Positions 33,674-43,165 of a DNA stretch of 64,000 nt are shown piece by piece. The notes under the pieces were generated by a model, which was not told the origin of the DNA, searched no databases, and saw only the letters and a list, made by a program, of their open reading frames with translations. The position numbers were made by a program, and so were the translations under genes. The stretch is taken from the NCBI RefSeq assembly GCF_001457415.1, contig NZ_LN881721.1, forward strand, positions 491,182 to 555,181, written 5' to 3'. Position 1 is the first letter of the stretch; every line of letters begins with the position of its first letter. The stretch is from Gorillibacterium timonense (GTDB lineage: Bacteria; Bacillota; Bacilli; Paenibacillales; NBRC-103111).

Positions 33674-34774
33674 ATGGACTTAAACGAAATGCTGAAGGAA
33701 AAACTGACGTTCCGGTATCGTGAGCCTTTGGAGTTTATCATTTCCATGGGAATGCTGGCTTGCGAGGAAGCGATGCTGAAGCTTGCGGAGGATTACAAGA
33801 TCCAAATCGACCCGCTTCTGAAGGAGTTTTTCGACTACGCTCGCGAACACCTCTCGGCTCATTCGCTGCGAGAGCTGAAGGTTTTCTTTGGTCATGACTT
33901 TTTTCACGGGTCGCTCAATATGTGCTGCTACCGCCTCCTGGCCTTCCGACCGGAGATCGATCAGGTGGCGGAGCTGATCGAAGCCCTCAAGCAGGAGAAT
34001 GAGGAGAGTTTGGTCTCCGGTATGGTGTACGACGTTTATTATGACCGCATGGATGAATTCCTGGATGGAGAGCAATGGGATGAGCGGTCAGGGGATCTTC
34101 CCTTTCTGATGGAACGGGTGAAACGGCAGCCGCCGGCTGATTCGGTGGCGACGGCTCGGGAGCCGCTTCTCGAGTGTCTCTCTCACCCCAAGGAAGCGAA
34201 ACAGAGACTTCTCCATCTGCTTATGCAAGTTGACCAGGGAGCTTTTGAGCCCTGGAAGGATCGTTTCCGCGCGATGTCGGAACCCGGATTGAACCGCTAC
34301 AAGGAGCTCTTTGAAGAGAATCCAGCCAAGTTTATTCGTGAGTATGAGAAGCTCAGTCCCGATTTTTACATACAGGAAAACCAAACCATCGTTCATGTCA
34401 GCTTTTGCTTGCAGGTCGGAAACTACTACATGGCTTTCGGCAGCGAGGTAGGGTTGTACCTGTTCGGCTTGCGGAACGAGGAGATCTTCGGGACAGCGGC
34501 AACGTTGGAGAAGGTCGAGCAATTCTTCAAGGCGATGTCCGACAACCGGCGCCTTAAGATGATTTCTCTGCTGCTCAAACGGCCTCATTACGGTACGGAA
34601 ATCGCGGAAGTCCTCGGCATTACGCCGGCAGCCGTATCCTATCACGCCAACTTTCTGTTCTTTCTCGATTTGATCGAGATGAAGAGGACCGATCACCGGC
34701 TCTATTACCATCTGCGTAAGGAGAGAATGAGTGAGTTGTTGCAGATGGCCGGCCGTGTGCTGCTAGAGGAGTGA
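33674..34774 (+). CDS. ArsR-type HTH regulator with large N-terminal domain
   Basis: 366 residues, much longer than ordinary ArsR proteins (about 100). The C-terminal 95 residues are an ArsR winged helix (FFKAMSDNRRLKMISLLLKRPHYGTEIAEVLGITPAAVSYHANFLFFLDLI). The first 270 residues are a helical, acidic domain I do not recognise, presumably the sensor. No Cys metal site is evident. The gene is 61 bases upstream of two ABC exporter genes and behind the inverted repeat, so it probably represses this operon until the transported compound is sensed. Confidence 0.85.
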   Translation: MDLNEMLKEKLTFRYREPLEFIISMGMLACEEAMLKLAEDYKIQIDPLLKEFFDYAREHLSAHSLRELKVFFGHDFFHGSLNMCCYRLLAFRPEIDQVAELIEALKQENEESLVSGMVYDVYYDRMDEFLDGEQWDERSGDLPFLMERVKRQPPADSVATAREPLLECLSHPKEAKQRLLHLLMQVDQGAFEPWKDRFRAMSEPGLNRYKELFEENPAKFIREYEKLSPDFYIQENQTIVHVSFCLQVGNYYMAFGSEVGLYLFGLRNEEIFGTAATLEKVEQFFKAMSDNRRLKMISLLLKRPHYGTEIAEVLGITPAAVSYHANFLFFLDLIEMKRTDHRLYYHLRKERMSELLQMAGRVLLEE

Positions 34775-34835
34775 ACCGATTGGAGGCCGATATTAGGGTA
34801 AGTCATTGATCTGAGTTGTTTAGGAGGAATCGAAA

Positions 34836-36665
34836 TTGGCCGTCAAGGAATCCGCTTCGCCAACTCCAGCGCCTGCCGCCGGAACGCTGACCCGCATGCT
34901 CGGGCTCAGTCGGCCCTATCTGGGCTCGTATCTCATCCTCTGTATCTTCACAGCCTGCGTATCCGCATCGGCCGTCGTTCTGGCGGAATCGCTCAGGCGC
35001 ATCGTGAACGCGGCCACGAACCACAGCACGGCCGAGCTCGGAGGCGCGTTAATCCTGGGGGTGGGCTCCATCCTGCTCGATGTCGGCGGAAATTATGTTA
35101 AAACTTATTTGGCTGCGCGCCTTGAATATACCTCTACCGCGAAGCTGCAGGCAGCGGTTCTCCGCAAGGTGCTGCGCATACGGACCAAGGAATTTGAAGG
35201 GTATCATTCTGCCGACCTGATCAGCCGGATCAACGATTCGGCGGCGGAAGCGCAAAAGGGGCTTAATGTTAAAGCCGTCGATTTGCTTGGCAACCTGCTA
35301 CAAATCGTCTTTGTTCTCACCTATTTGATCACCATGGAGTGGTCGCTAACCGTCGGAACCCTGTTGATTTCGGTGCTCACCCCCCTCGTGATGCTGCCTT
35401 TCACAAAGAAACTTCGCGGCCTGTATGCAGATCGGCAAAAAGCCGCTGCCGACCAGCAAGCCTTCGTTCAGGACACGGTGCAGGGGGCGGAGCTCGTCAA
35501 GAGCTTCGGGTTGTTCGCGCGAATGCAGGAGAGCTTCCGCAATAAATACGATGCGTACATGGTGTTCCAGGCCCATGTGCTGCGCATCGAAGCGGTAGGC
35601 TACCAGCTGCCCTTCGTCGTCATTATCGGCGGACTCTTATATGTCCTCGGCTTTGGTGGGTACCTGGTTATCCACGGCAAGCTGGATGTCGGAGCTTTGG
35701 CGGCATTCCTCGTTTCCTTCGAGCAGTTTGCCAACCCGCTGTCGAAGATTTCCAACCTGTGGACCGAGCTGCAGGGAGCCCTTGGGCAAGCGAGCCGAAT
35801 GTTCGAGGTGCTGGATCTCGAAGAGGAGGATTCTACGTCCGGGACAGTGGCGGGGAAAGCTTCGGGGGAGGTGGCATTTCCTCCCACCGGGGAGGAAAGC
35901 CGCGATCTCGTACTCGAACAGGTCTCCTACCGGTATGCGGAGGATCGGCTCGTACTAAATGGAGTATCGCTCGTGATCGAAGCCGGGAAGACGACGGCCT
36001 TCGCGGGTCCGAGCGGCGGCGGCAAAAGCACGTTGATGAAGCTGCTGCTGAGGGCATACGAGCCGGAAGATGGAAGCATCCGGTACGGCGATAACCCGCT
36101 TAACGCGATTCCAGCGAAGGCTTGGCGTGAAGGTCTCGCTTATGTGTCACAGGAGCCTTATCTCTTCTCCGGCACTTTGTATGACAACATCGCTTGGGGC
36201 CGGCCGGGAGCCAGCCGCGAAGAGGTGGAGGAAGCGGCCCGACTCGCGGCAATCCATGAGTTTATCATGCGGACGCCGGAGCAATATTCGACTCGCATTG
36301 GGGAGCGTGGACTCACCTTATCCGGCGGAGAGCGCCAAAGGATCTCCATCGCTCGGGCCTTTATCCGCGATCCGAAGCTGCTCCTCCTGGATGAGCCGAC
36401 ATCCGCTTTGGACAGCGGCAGTGAGGAAATCGTCCAAGCGGCGCTCGCCCGTTTGATGCGGGGGAGAACGACGGTGGTCATCGCGCACCGCCTTTCCACG
36501 ATCCGCGATGCCGACCGGATCTATTATCTTGAAGGAGGAAGCGTACTGGAGTCGGGGACTCATGACGAGTTGATTCGACTGAACGGGCGCTACTGCTCGA
36601 TGTATGAACGAGGCAGAGAGAATGGCAAGGATGCGGAAGAGACGGAAGGGGGGATGGCGGAATGA
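34836..36665 (+). CDS. ABC exporter half-transporter, TMD-NBD fusion
   Basis: 609 residues from TTG 34836 with AGGAGG at good spacing. Six transmembrane helices (about 25-310), then a nucleotide-binding domain with Walker A GPSGGGKSTL, Q-loop SQEPYLFSG, signature LSGGERQRIS, Walker B LLLLDEPTSALD and H-loop IAHRLS. All catalytic residues look intact. It overlaps the next exporter by 4 bases (ATGA), indicating a heterodimeric multidrug or peptide exporter. Confidence 0.96.
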   Translation: MAVKESASPTPAPAAGTLTRMLGLSRPYLGSYLILCIFTACVSASAVVLAESLRRIVNAATNHSTAELGGALILGVGSILLDVGGNYVKTYLAARLEYTSTAKLQAAVLRKVLRIRTKEFEGYHSADLISRINDSAAEAQKGLNVKAVDLLGNLLQIVFVLTYLITMEWSLTVGTLLISVLTPLVMLPFTKKLRGLYADRQKAAADQQAFVQDTVQGAELVKSFGLFARMQESFRNKYDAYMVFQAHVLRIEAVGYQLPFVVIIGGLLYVLGFGGYLVIHGKLDVGALAAFLVSFEQFANPLSKISNLWTELQGALGQASRMFEVLDLEEEDSTSGTVAGKASGEVAFPPTGEESRDLVLEQVSYRYAEDRLVLNGVSLVIEAGKTTAFAGPSGGGKSTLMKLLLRAYEPEDGSIRYGDNPLNAIPAKAWREGLAYVSQEPYLFSGTLYDNIAWGRPGASREEVEEAARLAAIHEFIMRTPEQYSTRIGERGLTLSGGERQRISIARAFIRDPKLLLLDEPTSALDSGSEEIVQAALARLMRGRTTVVIAHRLSTIRDADRIYYLEGGSVLESGTHDELIRLNGRYCSMYERGRENGKDAEETEGGMAE

Positions 36666-38512
36666 ATCCTGCGGTTGAAGCGGCACAAGCCAAACCGACG
36701 ATGGCGGAGGAAAAGGCTCCGAAGGCGGCCGGGTCGTTTATCCAAGTTGCCCGCAGGCTGATCCGGTATGCAGGCTCGAGCAAGCTATTGCTCAGCCTGG
36801 CCATCGTCCTGCTGCTAGCAAACCTCGTTGTCGATGTCGGTTTTGCAGCGGTTCAAGAGCTGTTTATCGATACGATCAACGGGGCGAATCAGGACATGCT
36901 CATGCGGTTGATTCTGATTTGTTCGGTGGGCAGCGTTGTGCTCGTCCTCTGTTTCATGATGGAGCATTACGCAAGGCATATGTCTGTTTCCCAGATGACC
37001 CGGCAGCTCTCGGAGGACTTGTATGCCAAGACGGGGAGACTGCCCTACCGGATCGCCCAAGAGATGCATTCGGGCGACCTCGTCTCCCGCAACAGCAAGG
37101 ATACCGGATTGGCCATGAACCTGGTGAGCAGCGTTACCTTCGACCTCGGCTACAACCTGACCCTGTGTCTGGTCGCCTTCCTTTATCTGGTCCGGCTGAA
37201 CTTGTGGCTGGCCGTCGTAGCACTCGGAGTAGGACCCATCGTGTTTTTCACCGGCCGATTCTTTGATCGCCGCCTGCGCGGCTTGTCGGAGAACATCTTG
37301 AGCAAGGAAGCGGAAATTCGCGGACTCCTGCAAGAGATTCTTCAGGGGATGCAGGTGGTGCGGGTCTTTGGCATGGAGGAAGCCCTCATCACCCGCTACG
37401 TGGAGGAGAGGAATCGGTTGAATGCCATGCTGCGTCGGCGCGCCATCATGAACGGTCTGCTCTGGCAATCCTCCTCCTTCGTCAACGGCTTGGTGATGAT
37501 CGGCTGCGGAGGCATGATGGCGCACTATGCGATTCGCGGAGAGGCCACGGCCGGAGGAATGGTCGCTTTCATCCTGCTCATGGGAAGGGTGCAATGGCCC
37601 TTCGTCAACATGTCGCGGACATGGGGCAGCGTCCAGGAATCGCTCGGTGCAGCCGATCGAGTCTTCCAGCTGATGGATCTTCCTTCGGAGCCGGGAGCGT
37701 TTAGCGGAAGCCATCCTGCCGAGCCGGCCGCTGAGGATGCTCCTGCCCTAGCTTTCCGAAACGTCTGCCTTCAGCATCCCGGTCAGAGCAGCGAGCCGCT
37801 CTTCAGCGGCCTTGATCTGGCTGTGGCCGCGGGAGAGACGGTGGCGGTCGTAGGCCCGAGCGGCTCCGGCAAGACCACTCTCGCCCGGCTTGCCTGCGGG
37901 CTGTACGAACCGGACGAGGGAGAGGTCGAGGTTGCCGGAGTGCCGCTCGCATCCCGCCGCGATGAAGCGCGTTCCCGGCTCACGTATGTGCCACAATCCC
38001 CTTATCTCTTCTCGGGTTCGGTTCGGGATAACATCGCCTTCGGCTCGGAAGGCGCCTCCGATGAGGAGATCAAGGAAGCGGCGAGGCTTGCCGGAGCGGA
38101 GGAGTTTATTGAGCGGCTTCCGGAAGGGTATGACACCCTCCTCAGCGAGAGTGGCTCCAATCTGTCGGGAGGCCAGCGGCAGCGGCTCGCCATCGCTCGA
38201 GCTTTCCTTCGTAAAGCTCCGCTGCTCATTCTGGATGAAGCGACCTCCGCCCTCGACAACGAATCCGAAGAGCGGGTCCAGGAATCGCTCGAATCGCTTA
38301 TGCGCGGCCGTTCCACGCTGGTGATTGCGCACCGGCTGTCGACCGTCCGCGGGGCGTCGCGAATCGTCGTGCTCGATGGGGGACGGATTGTCGAAAGCGG
38401 AACGCATGAGGAGCTGCTGGCTCAAGGCGGAATGTATACGCGCCTTTACGAGCTGCAATTTGCGGATGCAGGACATGAGCGAGTGGACTGCAAAACGGCA
38501 GCCGTTTCCTAG
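36662..38512 (+). CDS. ABC exporter half-transporter, TMD-NBD fusion
   Basis: 616 residues, six transmembrane helices and an NBD with Walker A GPSGSGKTTLA, Q-loop PQSPYLFSG, signature LSGGQRQRLA, Walker B LLILDEATSALD and H-loop IAHRLS. Both half-transporters keep a canonical Glu after Walker B, so neither site is obviously degenerate, unlike many heterodimeric exporters. Translationally coupled to the upstream gene; last gene of the ArsR operon. Confidence 0.96.
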   Translation: MNPAVEAAQAKPTMAEEKAPKAAGSFIQVARRLIRYAGSSKLLLSLAIVLLLANLVVDVGFAAVQELFIDTINGANQDMLMRLILICSVGSVVLVLCFMMEHYARHMSVSQMTRQLSEDLYAKTGRLPYRIAQEMHSGDLVSRNSKDTGLAMNLVSSVTFDLGYNLTLCLVAFLYLVRLNLWLAVVALGVGPIVFFTGRFFDRRLRGLSENILSKEAEIRGLLQEILQGMQVVRVFGMEEALITRYVEERNRLNAMLRRRAIMNGLLWQSSSFVNGLVMIGCGGMMAHYAIRGEATAGGMVAFILLMGRVQWPFVNMSRTWGSVQESLGAADRVFQLMDLPSEPGAFSGSHPAEPAAEDAPALAFRNVCLQHPGQSSEPLFSGLDLAVAAGETVAVVGPSGSGKTTLARLACGLYEPDEGEVEVAGVPLASRRDEARSRLTYVPQSPYLFSGSVRDNIAFGSEGASDEEIKEAARLAGAEEFIERLPEGYDTLLSESGSNLSGGQRQRLAIARAFLRKAPLLILDEATSALDNESEERVQESLESLMRGRSTLVIAHRLSTVRGASRIVVLDGGRIVESGTHEELLAQGGMYTRLYELQFADAGHERVDCKTAAVS

Positions 38513-38532
38513 GGGATTCAAGCCGAGAATGC

Positions 38533-38583
38533 GAGAAGCCCCCGGAAAAATAGGAATGGATCCCATTTTTCCGGGGGCTTCCG
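38533..38583. terminator. Bidirectional terminator after ABC operon
   Basis: AAGCCCCCGGAAAAAT pairs with ATTTTTCCGGGGGCTT between convergent genes. It lacks a long T-tract beyond the stem but is very stable. Confidence 0.75.
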
Positions 38584-38606
38584 AAGCTTGGCTGGTTAGG
38601 CATTCA

Positions 38607-39074
38607 TTATCTGGCGATGTCCTGATACTGCTCATTCGTCAGAATTCGGCGGGCGGTGACATACCTTTTGGCGTAGTACGATTCGCTCAGCTTGTTCTTG
38701 ATGACGCCGTTGTTGGTGGAGGCGTGAACGAATACACCATCGCCTAAGTAAATGCCGACATGCGAGATGCCGTTGCCGCCGGTGTCGAAGAATACCAGAT
38801 CACCTGCACGCAAATCGTCCTTGTCCACGGCTTTGCCTTGCTTCGCCTGGTCTCTCGAACTGCGATCGAGAGAGATGTCAAAGGCGTCGAAGACGTACTT
38901 GGTAAAGCCGGAACAGTCGAAGCCCTTGGTGGTGGTGCCGCCGTAGCTGTAATCGATCCCGATCAGCTTGCTCACTTTAGCCTCCAGCTTACTGGAGTCA
39001 TCGGCGAAAGCGTTTCCGGACAAGATGCCGAGCGACAACACGAGACCAAGTAATGCCAAAACAGCCTTCTTCAA
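38607..39074 (-). CDS. Secreted NlpC/P60 (C40) cell-wall hydrolase
   Basis: 155 residues from TTG 39074 (AGGGG upstream). Signal peptide (AVLALLGLVLSLGILSG, cleavage near AFA). A single NlpC/P60 domain has catalytic Cys in FDCSGFT, His in ISHVGIY and His in FVHAS. It probably cleaves the D-Glu to diamino-acid bond of peptidoglycan stem peptides. A cyclic-di-AMP riboswitch lies directly upstream, a known pairing of this second messenger with wall hydrolases in Firmicutes. Confidence 0.95.
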   Translation of the reverse strand: MKKAVLALLGLVLSLGILSGNAFADDSSKLEAKVSKLIGIDYSYGGTTTKGFDCSGFTKYVFDAFDISLDRSSRDQAKQGKAVDKDDLRAGDLVFFDTGGNGISHVGIYLGDGVFVHASTNNGVIKNKLSESYYAKRYVTARRILTNEQYQDIAR

Positions 39075-39215
39075 GACAAATTCCCCTTCCAGTGCCTACG
39101 AGGTTAGCTAAGGGTTCGGTTGAAGGTTCCCTATGATCCTTCTAAAGCAAGATCAATTCACCCAAGACGGTTCCCCCGTTTTCCTTGCGGAAATTCGGCT
39201 TATTTCCGATCCAAC
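39075..39215 (-). promoter_or_regulatory. Cyclic-di-AMP riboswitch (ydaO/yuaA type)
   Basis: On the minus strand the conserved blocks appear in order: AAGCCGAATTTCC, ACGGGGGAACC, TTGGGTGAATTG, TAGGGAACCTTC, ACCGAACCC and AGCTAACCTCGTAGGC, the signature of the ydaO aptamer. The last block ends about 8-10 bases before the AGGGG ribosome site of the NlpC/P60 gene, with no room for a separate terminator, so control is probably at translation (inference). Confidence 0.92.
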
Positions 39216-39442
39216 CCAAGATGAAACGACACTCGCCCGTTTCCGGACAGGCGCATTTCGTCGAGAAAGAGAAGACAGCTTTTGAGCGAAGCTTACAAGT
39301 CTTCTGTTCCAAGAAATTCCGGATTAAATCAATAGAAAAAAATATTCGCCTTAAATCGGCTGTTTCCTCCCTACTATATTATTTTTTTTTGAAGAAAATG
39401 ATTGGACGCACGGCAAATAGGGTAATAGACGAGATGGAAGCA
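39216..39442. other. Intergenic stretch upstream of riboswitch
   Basis: Should contain the minus-strand promoter of the riboswitch-controlled gene. An open frame on the plus strand here runs through the terminator and has no ribosome site, so no gene is called. Confidence 0.4.
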
Positions 39443-39491
39443 TCAAAAAAAGCGAGGCGCCGTGCGGATTTGCGGCGCTTCGCTTTTTTTC
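39443..39491 (-). terminator. Terminator downstream of membrane protein gene
   Basis: AAAAAAGCGAAGCGCCG with CGGCGCCTCGCTTTTTTT; perfect long stem with T-tract on both strands. Confidence 0.88.
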
Positions 39492-39525
39492 GATCGGCAT
39501 GTCCTCTTTTGACATAGACAAGGCC

Positions 39526-40347
39526 TCAAAAGGTCGGTTCACTCTTCATGCGGAATACTTGATGCTGGCTCGTGATCCCCCAGAGGGACAAAAACGTGCG
39601 GACAAAGGTATAGCCCTGATAAAGGAGGAACGTCCAGAGACCGGCGTCCCAGAGAGCGGCAGCGAGCACGCCGGCGGATAGCAGAACGGACAGCGTGATC
39701 AGGAGAAGAGCCGTTCCGAGAACGGGGAGAGCGGAGGAGAGAGAACGGATCAAGGTGCGCAGAAACGGCTGCCGCTCGGTATGGCCAAATTGCAGGTGCA
39801 GGAACAAGAGGTGAATCAGGTAGCCATAAGCAGCGTAGACAAGCGCGTAGAGAAGCAGCTTATTTGGGTTGGACGCGAGGCTATACAGCTCATTCAGGCT
39901 ACGAACATGGGGATAAATCCATAACAGCGGAAGCAGAGTGAGGGCCATCCGGGCCGCATAATAGAGGGTAAAAGCGGGTCCCAGCCTCTTCAAGCCCTTG
40001 AAAAAGCGGTAGCCGGTGTTCAATTGCGTATGGGTGAGGGAGTAGAAGATTCCTGCGTTCAGGAGCGGCGTGATCAGCATGCGAATGCCGAGGAGCAGGA
40101 GGAGGCCTCCCACATATTCGGCGGCGAGGTCGGTTTTGGCAAGGCGGAACTGGGCTTCCATCAGGAATAACTGGGCACCGCCGGAGGGGCCGCCCGAATC
40201 CGGGTAGCGCGCGAGGAGCGGCACCACATGAGACTTTGCGATCCGGAAGAGAGCGAATGCCCAAGCGAAGCGGTATAGGAACAGGACGGCCAGCACGAAC
40301 GGCTGACTCCAAGCGCTCGACCAGCCCTTTTTCAAAATGCCGAACAT
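39526..40347 (-). CDS. Polytopic membrane protein of unknown function
   Basis: 273 residues with about six hydrophobic segments (for example FVLAVLFLYRFAWAFALF, LLLLGIRMLITPLLNAGIFY, VLGTALLLITLSVLLSAGVLAAAL). GAGGTG precedes ATG 40347; GTG 40356 is an alternative. It begins 11 bases after the M1 peptidase stop, so both form one operon and may act together at the membrane. No family recognised. Confidence 0.82.
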   Translation of the reverse strand: MFGILKKGWSSAWSQPFVLAVLFLYRFAWAFALFRIAKSHVVPLLARYPDSGGPSGGAQLFLMEAQFRLAKTDLAAEYVGGLLLLLGIRMLITPLLNAGIFYSLTHTQLNTGYRFFKGLKRLGPAFTLYYAARMALTLLPLLWIYPHVRSLNELYSLASNPNKLLLYALVYAAYGYLIHLLFLHLQFGHTERQPFLRTLIRSLSSALPVLGTALLLITLSVLLSAGVLAAALWDAGLWTFLLYQGYTFVRTFLSLWGITSQHQVFRMKSEPTF

Positions 40348-40357
40348 GGCCTTCACC

Positions 40358-42349
40358 TCACCAGGCGACCCCGGAGATCAGGGTCTCGATTATTTTTTGC
40401 ACACTGATACTGAACCGTTGCTTCTGCTTCGCATTCACGTCGGCTTTCAGGTAATTGTTAATCAACCGGGATTCCAGCACGAGGGAGCGGTCGGGGTCCA
40501 CCTGCACCCAGTCGACGGGAGAGGAATGCACCAGTTTGTATTGAATCTCGTTGGCATCGGTGCTCCAGATGATATCCCGGCTTGCGCCATCGCGGAAATG
40601 GATGCGGATCGGTACGGAGGGCCAGGGACCGCCTTGCTTGCGGATCATCACCAGGTTTTCATAGGACGGTGCATCCTTTGAGGATGTCTCCAGCTTACGC
40701 ACCCGAATGGCGTCAACGGAGAAGTCGGACATCAGATTTCCGTAGACATAGGCTTGGAAAAACTCGGACCAGCTTTTCCCCGTTGTGCTTTCCAGCGTCG
40801 ACTGGAAATTTTCCGTAGAGGGATGCTGGAATTTGTATCGGCTAAAATAGCTCCTCAATACCCGGGTCATCTTGTCTTGACCAATCTGGCGCTCGATGGC
40901 GTTCAGCACGAGCTTGCCGCGAATGTACACGTTATCGGAGTACCCGTCATGAGAACCGTATTCCCAAGAAGGCAGCTTTAGAGATTCCGGGTTGGTCACA
41001 TAGCTCGCTTCGACGGGAAGATTAGAGGTTTCCCCGTATTCCCGCTCCATGACCTTGTCTTCGGCATAGGAGGTGAAGCCCTCGTCCAGCCAAGCTTCTT
41101 CGAATTCGTTCGATGCGACCATTCCGTACCACCATTGATGGCCGATCTCATGGACGATCACACGCTCCAGACTGAGTCCGGGAGTTTCGGCGGAAGCTCC
41201 CCATGCGGTGATGAGCGTCGGGTACTCCATTCCCCCCGCTCCATTGCCGCCGGCGGGAGGCACCACGATGGAGAGGGTGGAGTAGGGGTATTCTCCATAC
41301 CACTCGCTGTAACGGGTGAGCGCTTTTTTGGCCGCCTGGAAATAGCGGGCTTTCAAATCCTTGTGGAGCGGATCAAGGTAAAGCTTGATCTTGACTCCGG
41401 GTACGCCGGGCACGGAAAACTTTTCTTCCTGATAGATGAAATGGGGAGAGGCGGCCCAGGCGAAATCATGAACGTCGTCTGCGTAGAAGCGATAGGTCTT
41501 GCTGCTTTTTTCTTCTACGGCCGGTTTTGTCGGGAAGCCGGTGGCGGCTACGGTATACCCGGAGGGAACGCGGATCTTCACGTCATAGATGCCGAAATCG
41601 GCATAAAACTCGGAATTGCCGTGATATTGATGAAGGTTCCAGCCCTCTTCCGTGCGTCCGCGGGTTCCCGCCGGTTCATAGACGGCGAGCTTGGGGAACC
41701 ATTGGCCGGCCATATAGAAGTCGCCGGAATATCCCATCCGGGCATAGACCTCAGGAAGTTGAACCCGATATTCCATCCGCAGGGTGACCTTGCCTCCGGC
41801 CGGAACCGGCGTAAGCAGCCGGACCTTCAGCAGGGTGTGATCGTCGGAGTTGCCGTCGTCAGGACGCACATATTCGGTCAAGCGGGACAGGTCGTCGCCA
41901 TGCTCCGATTGAATGGCAAGGAGCGTCATGCTTCCGGTGCTGCCCGCGGTACGGGCATCGTTTCGCAGCTTGCCGCCGGATTCTCGGTTGAACGTCGAGT
42001 TGTCCGATTCGAAGGCATTCGGGTACAGATGCAGATACAGCTCTTGAACCGGCTTCTTGCCAGGATTTTCCCACGTGACGGTCTGATTGCCATGCAATTC
42101 CTTCTTCTCCGGAGCCAGCGAGACGGAAATGTGGTACTCGACCAGACGCCGGCTGAGCGCTGTGTAAACCGGAGGTTCGGCCGGTTTTACGTCGAGCGGA
42201 GCGGGTTCTATGCTCGTTGCCCCTTGAATGATGGTGCTATCATGTTCGGCTTTGCGGGGCCAGGCGGTGAGGAGCACCACTGCGAGCGCCAGGATGAGGA
42301 GAGCCGGCGCCCATTGGGCAAAAGGCGGTTTGGGTATGCGGAGCTTCAT
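40358..42349 (-). CDS. M1 family zinc metallopeptidase, membrane anchored
   Basis: 663 residues. N-terminal transmembrane anchor (about 12-28), then a beta-rich M1 N-domain and the catalytic domain with HEIGHQWWYG and the second zinc ligand Glu in EAWLDEGF; the GGMEYP substrate-binding motif (GAGGMEYPTLITAW) is present. The catalytic part faces outside. Substrate probably peptides. It is followed closely by a polytopic membrane gene. Confidence 0.94.
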   Translation of the reverse strand: MKLRIPKPPFAQWAPALLILALAVVLLTAWPRKAEHDSTIIQGATSIEPAPLDVKPAEPPVYTALSRRLVEYHISVSLAPEKKELHGNQTVTWENPGKKPVQELYLHLYPNAFESDNSTFNRESGGKLRNDARTAGSTGSMTLLAIQSEHGDDLSRLTEYVRPDDGNSDDHTLLKVRLLTPVPAGGKVTLRMEYRVQLPEVYARMGYSGDFYMAGQWFPKLAVYEPAGTRGRTEEGWNLHQYHGNSEFYADFGIYDVKIRVPSGYTVAATGFPTKPAVEEKSSKTYRFYADDVHDFAWAASPHFIYQEEKFSVPGVPGVKIKLYLDPLHKDLKARYFQAAKKALTRYSEWYGEYPYSTLSIVVPPAGGNGAGGMEYPTLITAWGASAETPGLSLERVIVHEIGHQWWYGMVASNEFEEAWLDEGFTSYAEDKVMEREYGETSNLPVEASYVTNPESLKLPSWEYGSHDGYSDNVYIRGKLVLNAIERQIGQDKMTRVLRSYFSRYKFQHPSTENFQSTLESTTGKSWSEFFQAYVYGNLMSDFSVDAIRVRKLETSSKDAPSYENLVMIRKQGGPWPSVPIRIHFRDGASRDIIWSTDANEIQYKLVHSSPVDWVQVDPDRSLVLESRLINNYLKADVNAKQKQRFSISVQKIIETLISGVAW

Positions 42350-42546
42350 TCGTTTCTTCCCTCCCGAGTCGTCGGACAGCCATATACAGCATGTATATGT
42401 GGACAGGGGATGGAATATTTCTCGGGCGTGCGGATGGAGACGGACCTTTCATGCTGAAGAAGCGGCAGGGCTTAAGCGGAGTGGAAATGCCTGCATGGGT
42501 TCCGGTACAATGGAGAAAGATTCTCAATGGAAAAGGAGTGGACCCT

Positions 42547-43044
42547 TTGAATGAACCGAGCGCAAACAAGAAGCTTGCCCTCAATATCGTGAGCGGTAAA
42601 GCTGCCCATAAAGGCTTCGGGGCGGGCTCTATCGACCTGAGCAATGTCTCCTCGATTATCATAGACGGAGCGGAAGCATATGTGGACAATGGAGCCCTGC
42701 ATGCGAAGAGCAAGGTGGAGAAGGGAATCAAATTCGTTGCGGACCGGAACGAGGTGCCGAACGGCCGACGCTGCTTCGTGGTCTGGGTCGCCGTGGAGCG
42801 CAGCGAGGAGGGCGGCCGTTATGCCGGGCTGACCGCATGCGAGATGGCCATCGATACCGAAGCGCGCAGAGGCTGGAAGGTGCTGGCGGACCACGTCAAC
42901 CGGATGGATCGTGCGATGAAGCGGCAGATTCTCGTCGAGAACTTGAATGCGGAGGAAAAAGCGGCGCTCAAAGCGACGCTCATCGGCGTGAATCCCGAGT
43001 GGTGGGAGCGCACGGACGAGGAAGTGAAGCAGACGCTCGTATAA
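42547..43044 (+). CDS. ywhD: YwhD family protein
   Basis: 165 residues from TTG 42547, chosen because AAAAGGAG lies 8 bases upstream and the product then starts MNEPSANKK; the longer frame from 42391 is unlikely. Matches my memory of Bacillus YwhD (LNIVSGK, GFGAGSIDLSNVSSIIIDG, EKGIKFV, CFVVWVAVER). Function unknown. As in Bacillus subtilis, it neighbours a class A penicillin-binding protein gene, here convergent. Confidence 0.88.
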   Translation: MNEPSANKKLALNIVSGKAAHKGFGAGSIDLSNVSSIIIDGAEAYVDNGALHAKSKVEKGIKFVADRNEVPNGRRCFVVWVAVERSEEGGRYAGLTACEMAIDTEARRGWKVLADHVNRMDRAMKRQILVENLNAEEKAALKATLIGVNPEWWERTDEEVKQTLV

Positions 43045-43079
43045 CTGCGAGTTGAGATCCGAACAAATCCACATCGACA

Positions 43080-43126
43080 AAGAAGACCCGAGAGCTCCCA
43101 TTGGGAGGCTTCCGGGTCTTTCGGTT
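43080..43126. terminator. Bidirectional terminator between ywhD and PBP gene
   Basis: AAGACCCG..AGC.TCCC pairs with GGGA.GGCTT..CGGGTCTT, followed by TCGGTT on the plus strand. Confidence 0.8.
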
Positions 43127-43165
43127 ATTTATGGCCGAACGGGTTCTTACATCGTTTCTTACTCC

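Noticed and set aside
39185..39517. Plus-strand frame of 110 codons
   Set aside because: It crosses the riboswitch and a perfect terminator and has no start signal.
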